Shown: positions 14,718 through 22,990, counted from the first letter of the stretch. The stretch: DNA of 34,119 nucleotides from Candidatus Bathyarchaeota archaeon (GCA_937873375.1 CALMWK010000115.1:1-34119); one strand, 5' to 3'. Notes: generated from the letters alone by a model not told the origin. Numbers and translations are program-made.

Positions 14718-15881
14718 TTATTTGAAGAGTTTTCGGATTCTCTCGCTGGCTTCAATTATACGCTCTTTAGGCTGCGTGAACGTTATCCTTGCGTAACCTT
14801 CTCCGTGCTTCCCAAAGCCAACACCAGGAGTCACTGCAACACCAACGCTGAGCAGTTTCGCCGCAAACTCCATGCTGTCACCTTTGCAGTTCACCCAAAC
14901 ATAAAACGTCGCCTTAGGCTTTTCACAGGGGAAACCAACATCGCCCAAACATTCAACCAACGTGTCGCGGCGTTCCGATAGTATCTGGTTGTTTTTCTTG
15001 AGGAATTCTGGCGGCTCCGCGCTCTTGTAAGCTGCCAACGCTTTCACAGCAACCTTCTGCGTGTACACGGGTGGTCCTGAATCAACCTGCGATTTTATCT
15101 TGGTTAAGCCGCCCACAAGCTGCTTGTTGCCGACTGCGAAGGCGATGCGGTCGCCTGTAATGTTGAACGTCTTAGACAGCGAACTGAACTCTATAGCAAC
15201 GTCCATGGCGCCGTCAACCTCCAAGATGCTGGGTGCCTTGTAGCCGTCGTAGCTGACTTCCGAATAAGCATTATCATAGCACAGGATGATGTTGTTGTCA
15301 CGCGCAAACTCCACTGCCTCTTTGAGGAACTTTTTGTCCACGGTGGCGCTGGTTGGGTTATTTGGGTAGTTCAGAAACATCATCTTGGCTTTCTTGGCTT
15401 TTATCGCGTCGAAGTCTGGTTTGAAGCCGTTTTCTTCAAGCAGAGGCATCGGCACCGCTTCACCGTCGCAGAGTATGGTGCTGCCGTTGGCGTAAACGGG
15501 GTAAGCAGGGTCAGGAACCAAAACTCGGTCGCCTGGGTTCACAAACGCACGGGCAGCATTCGCAATGCCCTCCTTGGAACCTAGCAACGCGACAACTTGG
15601 TCTTGGGCTATGTCCACGTTGAATCTCTTCTTGTACCACTCAGCCACAGCTTGCCTAAAGTCAGGTTCACCTTGGCTAAAACTATAATTGTGATTCTTCA
15701 CGTTCGCCACTTCTTCCTTGAGAGCCTCAACCACGAACGGTGGCGGCGGAAGGTCAGGGTCACCTATACTCAAGGAGATAAGGTCGACTCCCTGCGCTTT
15801 CTTCTCTTTAATCTGCTTCTCGATTTCAGCGAAAAGGTAAGGCGGTAATCTGTTAACTCGGTCAGCGAATTCAAACTTCAT
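14718..15881 (-). CDS. dapL: LL-diaminopimelate aminotransferase
   Basis: 387 residues, a fold-type I PLP aminotransferase. It converts tetrahydrodipicolinate and glutamate to LL-diaminopimelate in one step. Motifs are SIGDPDLPPP near the N-terminus, YPNNPT, CYDNAYSE, the PLP lysine in SLSKTFN, and an arginine in the GYARITF segment that binds the substrate carboxylate. The start FADRVNRLPPYLFAEI is typical of DapL. It is the last gene of the lysine operon, 20 bases after dapF. I chose the ATG at 15881; a GTG at 15893 would add four residues. Other class I aminotransferases look similar, but the operon decides the call. Confidence 0.93.
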   Translation of the reverse strand: MKFEFADRVNRLPPYLFAEIEKQIKEKKAQGVDLISLSIGDPDLPPPPFVVEALKEEVANVKNHNYSFSQGEPDFRQAVAEWYKKRFNVDIAQDQVVALLGSKEGIANAARAFVNPGDRVLVPDPAYPVYANGSTILCDGEAVPMPLLEENGFKPDFDAIKAKKAKMMFLNYPNNPTSATVDKKFLKEAVEFARDNNIILCYDNAYSEVSYDGYKAPSILEVDGAMDVAIEFSSLSKTFNITGDRIAFAVGNKQLVGGLTKIKSQVDSGPPVYTQKVAVKALAAYKSAEPPEFLKKNNQILSERRDTLVECLGDVGFPCEKPKATFYVWVNCKGDSMEFAAKLLSVGVAVTPGVGFGKHGEGYARITFTQPKERIIEASERIRKLFK

Positions 15882-15901
15882 GTTTCTAGTCACGCTTAGT
15901 T

Positions 15902-16726
15902 CTAAAACAGTCTTCCTTCAAAAACCTTCTCTGCCGCGCCACTCATCAGCAAGTGTTCTGCGATGTCTACTTGCAAGTCGCCTCCTAGAAGATGCGCCGT
16001 GACTTTGCTGCCGACCTTGCCCAGCTTGTTTGCCGCAGCCGCCGCAGCGCAGGCACCTGTGCCGCAGGCTAAGGTTTCGCCGCAGCCTCGCTCCCAAACC
16101 CGTACTTTGAGCTCTTTTTTGTTGAGGATTTGAACGAAGCCGACGTTGGTGCGTTTGGGGAAAACCTCGTGGTTTTCAATAATGGGTCCTATGTACTCGA
16201 CTGGAAACTCGTCCACGTTTTCTACGAATATGATGCAGTGAGGGTTGCCCATCGAAAGGCAGGTTATTTTGTAGTTTTCCTCGTCCAGTTCAAGGTCTTG
16301 GCTGACGCATGCGCCCTCGCCCTTCATGGGAAGCGCTTTTCTGTCCCAGTTTGGCGCGCCCATATCAACCTTAATTGATGTTACTTCGTTGTCCTTCAAC
16401 GTTAACCAGACTTGTTTTATGCCAGCCAAGGTTTCAACGTTGAACTGGTCTTTTTTGACTATTTTGTTTTCGTAGCAGTATTTGGAGAAGCAGCGGATGC
16501 CGTTGCCGCACATTTCAGCTTCGCTTCCGTCAGCGTTGAAAATCCGCATCTTCACATCCGCCATCGCAGAGCCTGAAACAAGCAAAAGCCCGTCTGCGCC
16601 CACGGAGAATTTTCTTTCACACAGCTTCTTGGCTAGTTTGGCGGCTTCGGTTGTGCCTATTTTCTCGTCGCGGTTGTCAATGACCACGTAGTCGTTGCCT
16701 AAGCCATGCATCTTCCAAAACTTCAT
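15902..16726 (-). CDS. dapF: Diaminopimelate epimerase
   Basis: 274 residues. It interconverts LL- and meso-diaminopimelate with two active-site cysteines, seen here in EMCGNGIRC (first half) and ACGTGAC (second half). The N-terminal MHGLGNDYVV and NADGSEAE are family hallmarks. Its ATG at 16726 overlaps the lysA stop as ATGA, so translation is probably coupled; a GTG at 16735 would add MGT but is less likely. It lies between lysA and dapL in the lysine operon. Confidence 0.97.
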   Translation of the reverse strand: MKFWKMHGLGNDYVVIDNRDEKIGTTEAAKLAKKLCERKFSVGADGLLLVSGSAMADVKMRIFNADGSEAEMCGNGIRCFSKYCYENKIVKKDQFNVETLAGIKQVWLTLKDNEVTSIKVDMGAPNWDRKALPMKGEGACVSQDLELDEENYKITCLSMGNPHCIIFVENVDEFPVEYIGPIIENHEVFPKRTNVGFVQILNKKELKVRVWERGCGETLACGTGACAAAAAANKLGKVGSKVTAHLLGGDLQVDIAEHLLMSGAAEKVFEGRLF

Positions 16727-18012
16727 TGTTCCCACTCTGCTGACATCCGCTGACTGACCATTAAATCGTCAAGTTGCTCCCGCTCTCTAACAACCTTGTA
16801 CTTGCCATCTTTCACGAGGACCTCGGCGGCTCGGGGGCGTGCGTTGTACTGTGAACTCATGGAGAACCCGTAGGCTCCCGCGTTCAAAACCGCCAACAAG
16901 TCGCCCTCCTCCATCTTAGGCAGTCGCCTGTCCTTAGCCAGCAAATCGCCTGATTCACAGATGGGTCCTGCAATGTCATATTTCCCTTCTTCAGAAGCAA
17001 ACATCTTGTTCGCCACAAGGATATGGTGGTAGGAGCCGTACATGGCGGGGCGCACCAGTGTAGTGAAGCCTGCATCCACTCCTATGAACTTCCTAAACGG
17101 CGTAGCCTTCAAGGTGTTCACTGTGGTTAAGAGGACGCCGGCGTCGGCGACGAGGAATCTGCCAGGCTCCACACAGAAGACCGGCTCACCTAAACCATAC
17201 TGCTGCGTCTTGTTCTTGAAAAGCGCAAGCACTTTCTCGGAGTAAACATTCAAGTCCAATTCTTTATCTTCTGGTTTGTAGGGGACACCTATGCCTCCGC
17301 CCACATCCACGGATTCAAAATCTATGCCGACTTGTTCATGGATTTTTCTGGCAATTCCAAGGAGCTTGTCAAGTGCCGCCAAGAAAGGCTTCACGTCGAG
17401 GACGCCTGAGCCAATATGCATGTGTATACCAAACTTCTCAACGCCTGCCGCCTTTGCTGTTGCGTACGCTTTGAGGGCGTTATTTTCCCATAAGCCAAAC
17501 TTTGTTTGTTTGCCTGCGGTGATGACGTGGTTGTGGTGTCCTGCGCCAATTTCAGGGTTAACTCTGACCGACAGAACCTTGGGCACGGCAATTTTTAGCA
17601 GGCGGTCTAGTTGTGAGAGTGAATCTACGTTTACGGTTACGTTGGAGTCTGAGAGGAATTTGAGTTCGTCGTTTCGGACGCTGGTTCCCGTGAACAGGAT
17701 GCGGTCAGGCGTGAAGCCGCTTGTTAGTGCCATGAACACCTCGCCTGGGCTAACTGCGTCTATGTTGGCGCCCTCATTTTCCATAGTCTTTAGCACAGCG
17801 AGGTTGGAGTTTGCTTTTGCAGCGTAAAAAATCTTGACTTTCTCGTAGTTCTGCTTTAGTGCGTTGTTGAGTCGTTGGTAGTTTTGCCTGATTCTTTTTT
17901 CGCTTATGACGTATAGGGGGGTGTCAAATTTTTCTGCAAGGGTTTTTGTGGAAACCCCGTCGATGAAAAGTTGGCCGTTCTTGTTTTCAAGGGGTTCTTT
18001 GAGGGTGTACAC
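16723..18012 (-). CDS. lysA: Diaminopimelate decarboxylase
   Basis: 429 residues. It is a fold-type III PLP enzyme that turns meso-diaminopimelate into L-lysine. The PLP lysine is in FYAAKANSN; HMHIGSG, DVGGGIGVPY, EPGRFLVADAG (phosphate and substrate contacts) and CESGD with the catalytic cysteine follow in order. The start is a GTG at 18012 with GGTGA six bases upstream. It is 53 bases after asd, the widest gap in the operon, and shares an ATGA junction with dapF. Confidence 0.97.
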   Translation of the reverse strand: MYTLKEPLENKNGQLFIDGVSTKTLAEKFDTPLYVISEKRIRQNYQRLNNALKQNYEKVKIFYAAKANSNLAVLKTMENEGANIDAVSPGEVFMALTSGFTPDRILFTGTSVRNDELKFLSDSNVTVNVDSLSQLDRLLKIAVPKVLSVRVNPEIGAGHHNHVITAGKQTKFGLWENNALKAYATAKAAGVEKFGIHMHIGSGVLDVKPFLAALDKLLGIARKIHEQVGIDFESVDVGGGIGVPYKPEDKELDLNVYSEKVLALFKNKTQQYGLGEPVFCVEPGRFLVADAGVLLTTVNTLKATPFRKFIGVDAGFTTLVRPAMYGSYHHILVANKMFASEEGKYDIAGPICESGDLLAKDRRLPKMEEGDLLAVLNAGAYGFSMSSQYNARPRAAEVLVKDGKYKVVREREQLDDLMVSQRMSAEWEQ

Positions 18013-18065
18013 TTATTCTCACCAGTATCGTGTTTCGTTAGACAGTATATATGTGGGGGTTGGTT

Positions 18066-19124
18066 TTAAGCTAATCCCTTAGCAACCATCAACTCAGCAC
18101 TCAGAATTCCTGCGCCTGACCCACCGCGGATGGTGTTATGCCCCAGACACATGTACTTCATGGTCATTATCGGGTCTTTTCTGATTCTGCCCACGACAAC
18201 ACTCATACCTTTGCCTTCATCCCTGTCAAACCGTGGTTGTGGTCTGTTTGCCTCTTTCCGCACAACAATTGGATTTTCAGGAGCTGAGGGTAGCTTGAGC
18301 TGTTGGGGTTCGCCGCGGAATTTCCTGAAAGCTTCCTCCACTTCCTCCACTGAGGGGCAGCTGTCAAGTTTCACAAATATGGATTCTAAGTGTCCGTCTT
18401 TGACATGGACTCGGTTGCAGCTTGAGCTGATGACGAAGTCAGCGTTTTGCACTTTGCAGCCGTCGAAGGCGCCCAATATCTTCTGGGATTCGCTCTCCAT
18501 CTTGTCCTCTTCTTTGCCAATGTAGGGCACGATGTTGTCGATTATGTCCAGTGAGGGAACGCCGGGGTATCCTGCGCCGCTTAACGCCTGCATCGTTGTA
18601 ACCATGACTTGGCTGAGTCCAAACTTCATGAGCGGCTTTAGCGTCATGGCCATCTGGATGGTGCTGCAGTTAGGGTCGGTTGTGATGAAGCCTTTCCAAC
18701 CTCTCTGCTTCTTCTGAATTGGAATAAGTGCTGCGTGTTCAGGGTTAACTTCGGGAATAAGCAAGGGAACATCTTTTTCCATCCTGTGAGCGCTTGCTTT
18801 GCTGAACACGGGATACAAAGCCGCGAATTCAGACTCCACAGGTCCTGCTAAATCTCCGGGTAGCGCCGAGAAAACTAGGTCTACATTTCCTGCTTTCTCC
18901 ACAGATTCCACAGTGGCATCTGCAACATTCATTTCGGCGAGTTCTTTGGGCAGGTTGCATTCCATCGTCCAGTTGCAGGCGTCTTTGTATTTTTTGCCTG
19001 CTGACCGCTCGGAGGCTGCGAGCACCTCGATTGTGAACCATGGGTGCCCCTGCAATAGTTGGATGAACCTTTGTCCGATGGCGCCTGTGGCGCCTAATAT
19101 GGCTACTTTACGTTTCGAAGACAT
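18066..19124 (-). CDS. asd: Aspartate-semialdehyde dehydrogenase, archaeal/fungal type
   Basis: 352 residues. It reduces aspartyl phosphate to aspartate semialdehyde with NADPH. The nucleotide-binding motif is LGATGAIGQRF at the N-terminus, the catalytic cysteine is in TDPNCST, the substrate arginine region is SSSCNRV, and the LGHNTIRGG motif with histidine lies near the C-terminus. The length and motifs fit the archaeal and fungal class rather than the usual bacterial one. Its ATG lies inside the end of lysC with a 17-base overlap, so the two are probably translated together. Confidence 0.96.
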   Translation of the reverse strand: MSSKRKVAILGATGAIGQRFIQLLQGHPWFTIEVLAASERSAGKKYKDACNWTMECNLPKELAEMNVADATVESVEKAGNVDLVFSALPGDLAGPVESEFAALYPVFSKASAHRMEKDVPLLIPEVNPEHAALIPIQKKQRGWKGFITTDPNCSTIQMAMTLKPLMKFGLSQVMVTTMQALSGAGYPGVPSLDIIDNIVPYIGKEEDKMESESQKILGAFDGCKVQNADFVISSSCNRVHVKDGHLESIFVKLDSCPSVEEVEEAFRKFRGEPQQLKLPSAPENPIVVRKEANRPQPRFDRDEGKGMSVVVGRIRKDPIMTMKYMCLGHNTIRGGSGAGILSAELMVAKGLA

Positions 19125-20289
19125 TACTTATCGCTTCCACTGCTCTTTTGAGTTGTTTTTCCTCGATAAAAACGTTAATGGTTGCCTTGCTGGTGGTGAC
19201 CTCGATTATGTTGATGGCTTTGCGGCTCAGAGCGCTGGAAATTTTTGCCACTCCACCTGGCGAGTCGATGAACATTGGGTGATTGACTTGCAGCATGGCT
19301 ACCTTTTCTCTGTGGCTGATGGCTTTGAAGCCCTCAACGTTGTGCAACTGATTTATGACTTGGTTGACGTTGCCGTCGGTGGTGAAGATTGTGATGCTTT
19401 TATTTCCTGAACTGACACCGTAAATGGGTTTTCCTTCCAACGCTGCGAATGCTTCCTTCAGGTTATCGGAGTCCACGTTACAGACAATGTTGATAGCTAA
19501 CAGGTCTTTGAGGCTCTCAATCTCTGCTGAATTCAAGTTGAATGAGCCTGTGATTTCCGTGCCGCCAACCGCTATGTTTTCGGAGTCAAAGCTGACTACT
19601 CGAAGCTTCTGGTCGGGTAGCTTGTACTTTAGAGATTCTGGCTTGACGATTTTCGCGCCGCCCTGCACCAAGTCAAACGCTTCATGGATGTCTAGTTTGG
19701 CGATGAATTTGGCGTCTGGAACTATTTTTGGGTCGGCAGACATGATGCCGTCTGTTTCCTTGACAAGAATTATCTCATCTGCCTGCAGAATCTTGGCAAG
19801 AAGCAAGGCGGTGGTGTCGCTTCCGCCGCGTCCCAGCGTGGTGACGTTGTCTTCTTCGTCTTTGCCCAGAAAACCACAAACAACTGCTACAGCGTTTCCA
19901 AGCTGCGGCACCAAGTACTTTTGAACCATACTGCTGGTTTTTTCAATGTTGGGTTTGGCGTCGCGGAAGCACGAATCAGTGATTATGGGCCAGTTGTCTT
20001 GTGCGGGGTCAAACAGTTCCGCTTGGGCGCCTGCTGCTCTGAGGGCGCTGCAGAAAACTCTGGCGCTGGTGCGTTCCCCCATGGAAACGACATCTGCGTA
20101 GTCGGCGTCGCTCATGTTGCCTAACTGGCTTATCGCGACAACCAAGTTATCGGTCATTTTGCCCATAGCTGAAACCACCACTACTTTTTCTTTGTAGGGT
20201 GCTTGGGCAACCATTTTTGCGGCTTGTGCGACTTTTTCGCCTGTGGCGAGGTCTGCGCCGCCGAACTTTATGACTGCTCTACTGTTCAC
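19108..20289 (-). CDS. lysC: Aspartate kinase
   Basis: 393 residues. It phosphorylates aspartate in the first step of lysine synthesis. The kinase domain (about 1-245) has KFGGADLA, VSAMGKMT and GRGGSDTTA. Two C-terminal ACT domains (about 250-393) are the usual site of feedback inhibition by lysine or threonine. I start at the GTG at 20289, with GGAG ten bases upstream and 19 bases after the dapB stop; longer frames reach back into dapB and add 36 residues with no homology. No homoserine pathway gene is adjacent, so lysine is the likely effector. Confidence 0.95.
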   Translation of the reverse strand: MNSRAVIKFGGADLATGEKVAQAAKMVAQAPYKEKVVVVSAMGKMTDNLVVAISQLGNMSDADYADVVSMGERTSARVFCSALRAAGAQAELFDPAQDNWPIITDSCFRDAKPNIEKTSSMVQKYLVPQLGNAVAVVCGFLGKDEEDNVTTLGRGGSDTTALLLAKILQADEIILVKETDGIMSADPKIVPDAKFIAKLDIHEAFDLVQGGAKIVKPESLKYKLPDQKLRVVSFDSENIAVGGTEITGSFNLNSAEIESLKDLLAINIVCNVDSDNLKEAFAALEGKPIYGVSSGNKSITIFTTDGNVNQVINQLHNVEGFKAISHREKVAMLQVNHPMFIDSPGGVAKISSALSRKAINIIEVTTSKATINVFIEEKQLKRAVEAISNVFET

Positions 20290-20308
20290 TTGTGTTTGTT
20301 CTCCATTG

Positions 20309-21100
20309 TCAAAGGTTGAGGACATCTTGCATGCTGAAGATTTTCGGCTGGTTCTGCCTGCTGAGCCAATCCGCCGCGTAAACGGCACCTTGTGCAAAAA
20401 CGCTTCGGGAGAAGGCGGTGTGTTCTATGCGAAGCATTTCGTAGGGTCCTGCAATTATGAGGTCGTGGATGCCTGGGACTCCGCCTGCACGCATGGCTAC
20501 GATTTCAAGTTCTTCGGGTTTTCTTGGGCTTATGCCTTCTCTTCCGTAGACTGTGGCTTTGTATCCGCGGGTGTTGGCGACGATTTCGCCGAGTTTCTTG
20601 GCGGTGCCACTGGGTGCATCTTTCTTGGCGGTGTGGTGGATTTCGCTTATGCTAAAGTTGTATTCTGCTGGAAAGGCTTTGAGGACTTCTGCGAGTTTAA
20701 AGAACATGTTAACGCCTACGCTGTAGTTGGGCGAGAAGACGGCTGGAACTTTTCCTTCTACGGCGCTTCGGATTTGGCGATTCTGTTCTTCTGTGAAGCC
20801 TGTTGTGCCTAGGATAATTCTTTTTCCCAAGTTGGCTACCGCAGGGAGATTGGCGACTTCTGCGGCGGGCGCGGTAAATGTGATGTAGACATCTGCGTTG
20901 GCTACGGCTTCGCTGAGCCTATCAGGTCCCATGATGAGGGTGTCGCTGTGGGTTATGCCTAGTTCTTTGAGGCTTTTGCCGATACAGGGGTTGCCTGCCG
21001 CTTCAATGGCGCCCACTATTTGGTGTCCTTTGCTGGTGGCGTCCGTTATGATGGCGTTGCCCATTTTGCCTGCGGCGCCTGCGACGCACAGCTTAAGCGT
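20309..21100 (-). CDS. dapB: 4-hydroxy-tetrahydrodipicolinate reductase, apparent ACG start
   Basis: 263 residues if translation begins at the ACG at 21100-21098. It reduces the DapA product with NAD(P)H. Motifs are the dinucleotide site CVAGAAGKMG, GTTGF, SPNYSVGVN, and EIHHTAKKDAPSGTA with the catalytic histidines and lysine. The first ATG in frame (21064) falls inside the dinucleotide site and would delete its start. The frame is open for about 14 codons above the ACG, to a TGA, and holds no ATG, GTG or TTG. A strong GGAGGG sits eight bases before the ACG. A CTG at 21091 is the other non-standard option. dapA ends inside the first codons (8-base overlap). Confidence 0.9.
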   Translation of the reverse strand, partial: TLKLCVAGAAGKMGNAIITDATSKGHQIVGAIEAAGNPCIGKSLKELGITHSDTLIMGPDRLSEAVANADVYITFTAPAAEVANLPAVANLGKRIILGTTGFTEEQNRQIRSAVEGKVPAVFSPNYSVGVNMFFKLAEVLKAFPAEYNFSISEIHHTAKKDAPSGTAKKLGEIVANTRGYKATVYGREGISPRKPEELEIVAMRAGGVPGIHDLIIAGPYEMLRIEHTAFSRSVFAQGAVYAADWLSRQNQPKIFSMQDVLNL

Positions 21101-22130
21101 AGTAGAGTCCCTCCAGGTAGCGTTCGTTGTATAGTCTGTCTTTCAGGTTAACATCAAAGAAGACCTCAATTGGTGCGAGAATTTCAGGGTTATTCTCGTA
21201 AACTTTCTTTGCTGCGGCTATGACGACTTCTAAGCCGTTGCGGGTCATTTTGCCCAGCGGTTGCCTACAAGGTCCAGAAGGCATACCTAAAATATTCATT
21301 AGTGTCTTGGTTGCTAGGGGGTTGCGTGCTTTGCATGTTACGGGTCCATAGGCGGTTTGTTCTTGGGTCTTAACGGTGATTGCTGAGAACAGCGGTTGTA
21401 GTGCTTGGACGATTTTTTGTGCTTCGGCGTGGTTGCCCTCAAGACTAAAACGAATTATGTCGCTTAAGGCGTGGGGTGCAATGTTGGAGGTGACTGAAAT
21501 GGCTCCGCTTGCCGCGATGTCTGGCGAGGTCAGCATGGTGAAGGTTTTGTCGTCGTCGCCTGAGAGAATGTCAAAGTCGTTTCCGCAGACCTTGCGCGTT
21601 AGCTTCATGTTTTCTAGGTCGCCTGTGGCTTCCTTCACGGTGCGCACATTTGGGTATTGCGAATGCAGAACTGCTATGTCTTGCGGTAAAAGTTGGCATC
21701 CTGTTCTGCCGGGGATAACGTAGGGGATAAGTTGCATGTCTGGGAACTGCCTTGCGATGGGTTCAACGTATTCTCTGCGAATTTCAAGGCTGCTGGGTCC
21801 ATTATAGTAGGGGTCTACCAGCAAGACAGCTTGGACGCCGATGTGCTGGGCGTGCACGGTGCCTTCTATGGCTTCCTGCGTGCTGTTGCTTCCTGTACCA
21901 GCGATTGTTACGCCTTTGCCGCCTATGTATTCGTGAATATGTTCTGTGACTTTGTTATGTTCGTTCCAGTCTAAGGTGGGGCTTTCGCCAGTGGTGCCGC
22001 AGGCTAAGATGCCACTTGCGCCTTCTCTAATTTGGAATTCAACTAACCTTTGTAAACCCTCGTAGTCTACTTCACGGTTTCTGCGGAAGGGGGTTACGAG
22101 AGCAGTGTAACAACCTTTGAAATACGTCAT
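21093..22130 (-). CDS. dapA: 4-hydroxy-tetrahydrodipicolinate synthase
   Basis: 345 residues, about 50 longer than the usual 290. A class I aldolase barrel that condenses pyruvate with aspartate semialdehyde. GTTGESPTL carries the threonine of the proton relay, DPYYNGPS the tyrosine donated by the neighbouring subunit, YVIPGRTG the tyrosine and arginine of the active site, and VKEATGD the Schiff-base lysine. The C-terminal extension (about 295-345) is charged and ends in RLYNERYLEGLYYA. First gene of the lysine operon, with AGAGG upstream of the ATG and a BRE/TATA promoter at 22169-22188. Confidence 0.95.
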   Translation of the reverse strand: MTYFKGCYTALVTPFRRNREVDYEGLQRLVEFQIREGASGILACGTTGESPTLDWNEHNKVTEHIHEYIGGKGVTIAGTGSNSTQEAIEGTVHAQHIGVQAVLLVDPYYNGPSSLEIRREYVEPIARQFPDMQLIPYVIPGRTGCQLLPQDIAVLHSQYPNVRTVKEATGDLENMKLTRKVCGNDFDILSGDDDKTFTMLTSPDIAASGAISVTSNIAPHALSDIIRFSLEGNHAEAQKIVQALQPLFSAITVKTQEQTAYGPVTCKARNPLATKTLMNILGMPSGPCRQPLGKMTRNGLEVVIAAAKKVYENNPEILAPIEVFFDVNLKDRLYNERYLEGLYYA

Positions 22131-22168
22131 TATGTTTTGCCTCTTGGTAAAGCTAGTATTCGCAGAGG

Positions 22169-22188
22169 TTTTATTTAAGCCTTTTTCG
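22169..22188 (-). promoter_or_regulatory. BRE/TATA promoter of the lysine operon
   Basis: On the minus strand CGAAAAAGG (BRE) runs into CTTAAATAAAA (TATA). The start would be near 22148, leaving a leader of about 18 bases before dapA. That leaves no room for a lysine riboswitch. Confidence 0.65.
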
Positions 22189-22203
22189 ATTTAATTAATA
22201 TTT

Positions 22204-22217
22204 TTACGCATTACGCA
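22204..22217. repeat. Tandem TTACGCA pair upstream of the lysine operon promoter
   Basis: TTACGCA occurs twice head to tail, 16 bases upstream of the lysine operon BRE. It is placed where an archaeal activator or a regulator of either divergent gene could bind. Two short copies could also be chance. Confidence 0.35.
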
Positions 22218-22327
22218 AATAATTCACTCTTAAAATTATGTTTACCTAGTCTCGACAACGTTTTCCGCAAAAGCCGCCATATTTGGAAAAGAATGCCCTT
22301 ATTAACATGAACACCACTTTTAGCTGA

Positions 22328-22564
22328 ATGGCTGACCAAATGACCCGCAACCACGATAACCCCAATAACGGAACATTCAAAGCAGGCGCCTTTTTGTGTC
22401 CAGTCTGCTGCGTAGAGTACCTAGAAATCGAAGTTGACTTCGAATACGAAGGCACCATTTTACATGACGTAAAAATGCTCCGCTGCCCAGTTTGCCACGA
22501 AGAACTCTTCACTCCTGAGCAGCATGACACCATAAAAGCGCGACTCCATCGCACTCAAAAATAA
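22328..22564 (+). CDS. YgiT/MqsA-type zinc finger protein
   Basis: 78 residues. Two CPVC knuckles, CPVCCVEY and CPVCHEELFTPEQ, enclose a beta-rich segment. This is the YgiT-type zinc finger layout found alone and at the N-terminus of MqsA antitoxins. Here it has no helix-turn-helix part and no toxin gene beside it, so an antitoxin role is not supported. The start is an ATG at 22328; MTRN five codons on is an alternative. It is divergent from dapA. A hairpin (CAGCTT/AAGCTG) follows the stop at about 22568. Confidence 0.72.
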   Translation: MADQMTRNHDNPNNGTFKAGAFLCPVCCVEYLEIEVDFEYEGTILHDVKMLRCPVCHEELFTPEQHDTIKARLHRTQK

Positions 22565-22684
22565 AAACAGCTTCCAAAAAAAGCTGCTACGCCGCGGGGA
22601 ACCTTCAAAGAACAGGCAAAACCAGAATTTACATCTGTACTGCTTTTTCGCCATCATATTTGATGCCTATTAGCCAATCTATGC

Positions 22685-22990
22685 AGAAACTATAGAGGTG
22701 GGTAGTTAGGCAGCAGAAAAACGTAGGGGGAGGGGTAGAGAAAACGTAGGGTCCCTACTTAGGGTCAAATTCTTTTCTTTATGTAAGGGAGGGGGGTACC
22801 TGCAGAGCAAGAGGAGCTAAAGCTCGCAGTAAAGGCTCAGTCAAGGGGCAGTCTACTTGGTGGTTGACTCTATTTATAGAGGGGGGTAGGTCTCTGCAGA
22901 GAGGGGGGTTAGACGTCAGCAGAAAAACCGAGGGGAAATGGGAGGTCAAAACCATAGAGACCTATCATAGGGCAACTTTTCCTTTCTGCA
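22685..22990. repeat. G-rich imperfect repeat region upstream of ftr
   Basis: Part of the 563-base gene-free stretch 22565-23127. The plus strand is purine-rich, with G-tracts at 22726-22735, 22787-22797, 22881-22887, 22902-22908 and 22931-22943. Imperfect copies share AGAGGGGGGT, and CAGCAGAAAAAC occurs at 22711-22722 and, identically, at 22918-22929. Palindromes occur: CTCTAT-TT-ATAGAG (22868-22881) and TCTCTGCAGAGA (22891-22902). AGTCAA at about 22839 can pair with TTGACT at about 22864. No protein frame is convincing. It may be a structured RNA, a protein-binding region or a G-quadruplex-prone segment; I cannot tell which. It does not match RNase P or SRP RNA by eye. Confidence 0.5.

Noticed and set aside
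17291-17827. Plus-strand 178-codon frame inside lysA
   Set aside because: Antisense shadow in a region with strong lysA motifs.
21064-21145. Programmed frameshift joining DapA to DapB
   Set aside because: The dapB frame is open only a short way into dapA and there is no slippery sequence; a strong GGAGGG eight bases before ACG makes separate initiation simpler. Not fully excluded.
22131-22168. Lysine riboswitch upstream of dapA
   Set aside because: The expected leader is under 20 bases, far too short, and no lysine riboswitch consensus is visible.
22328-22564. Toxin-antitoxin locus based on the YgiT/MqsA-type finger
   Set aside because: No helix-turn-helix part is fused and no MqsR-like toxin is adjacent.
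22460-22657. Minus-strand frame starting MMAKKQYRCKF, like a zinc finger
   Set aside because: Only the first few residues look zinc-finger-like; there is no second metal pair and it runs antisense into the YgiT-type gene. It may be a relic but cannot be supported.
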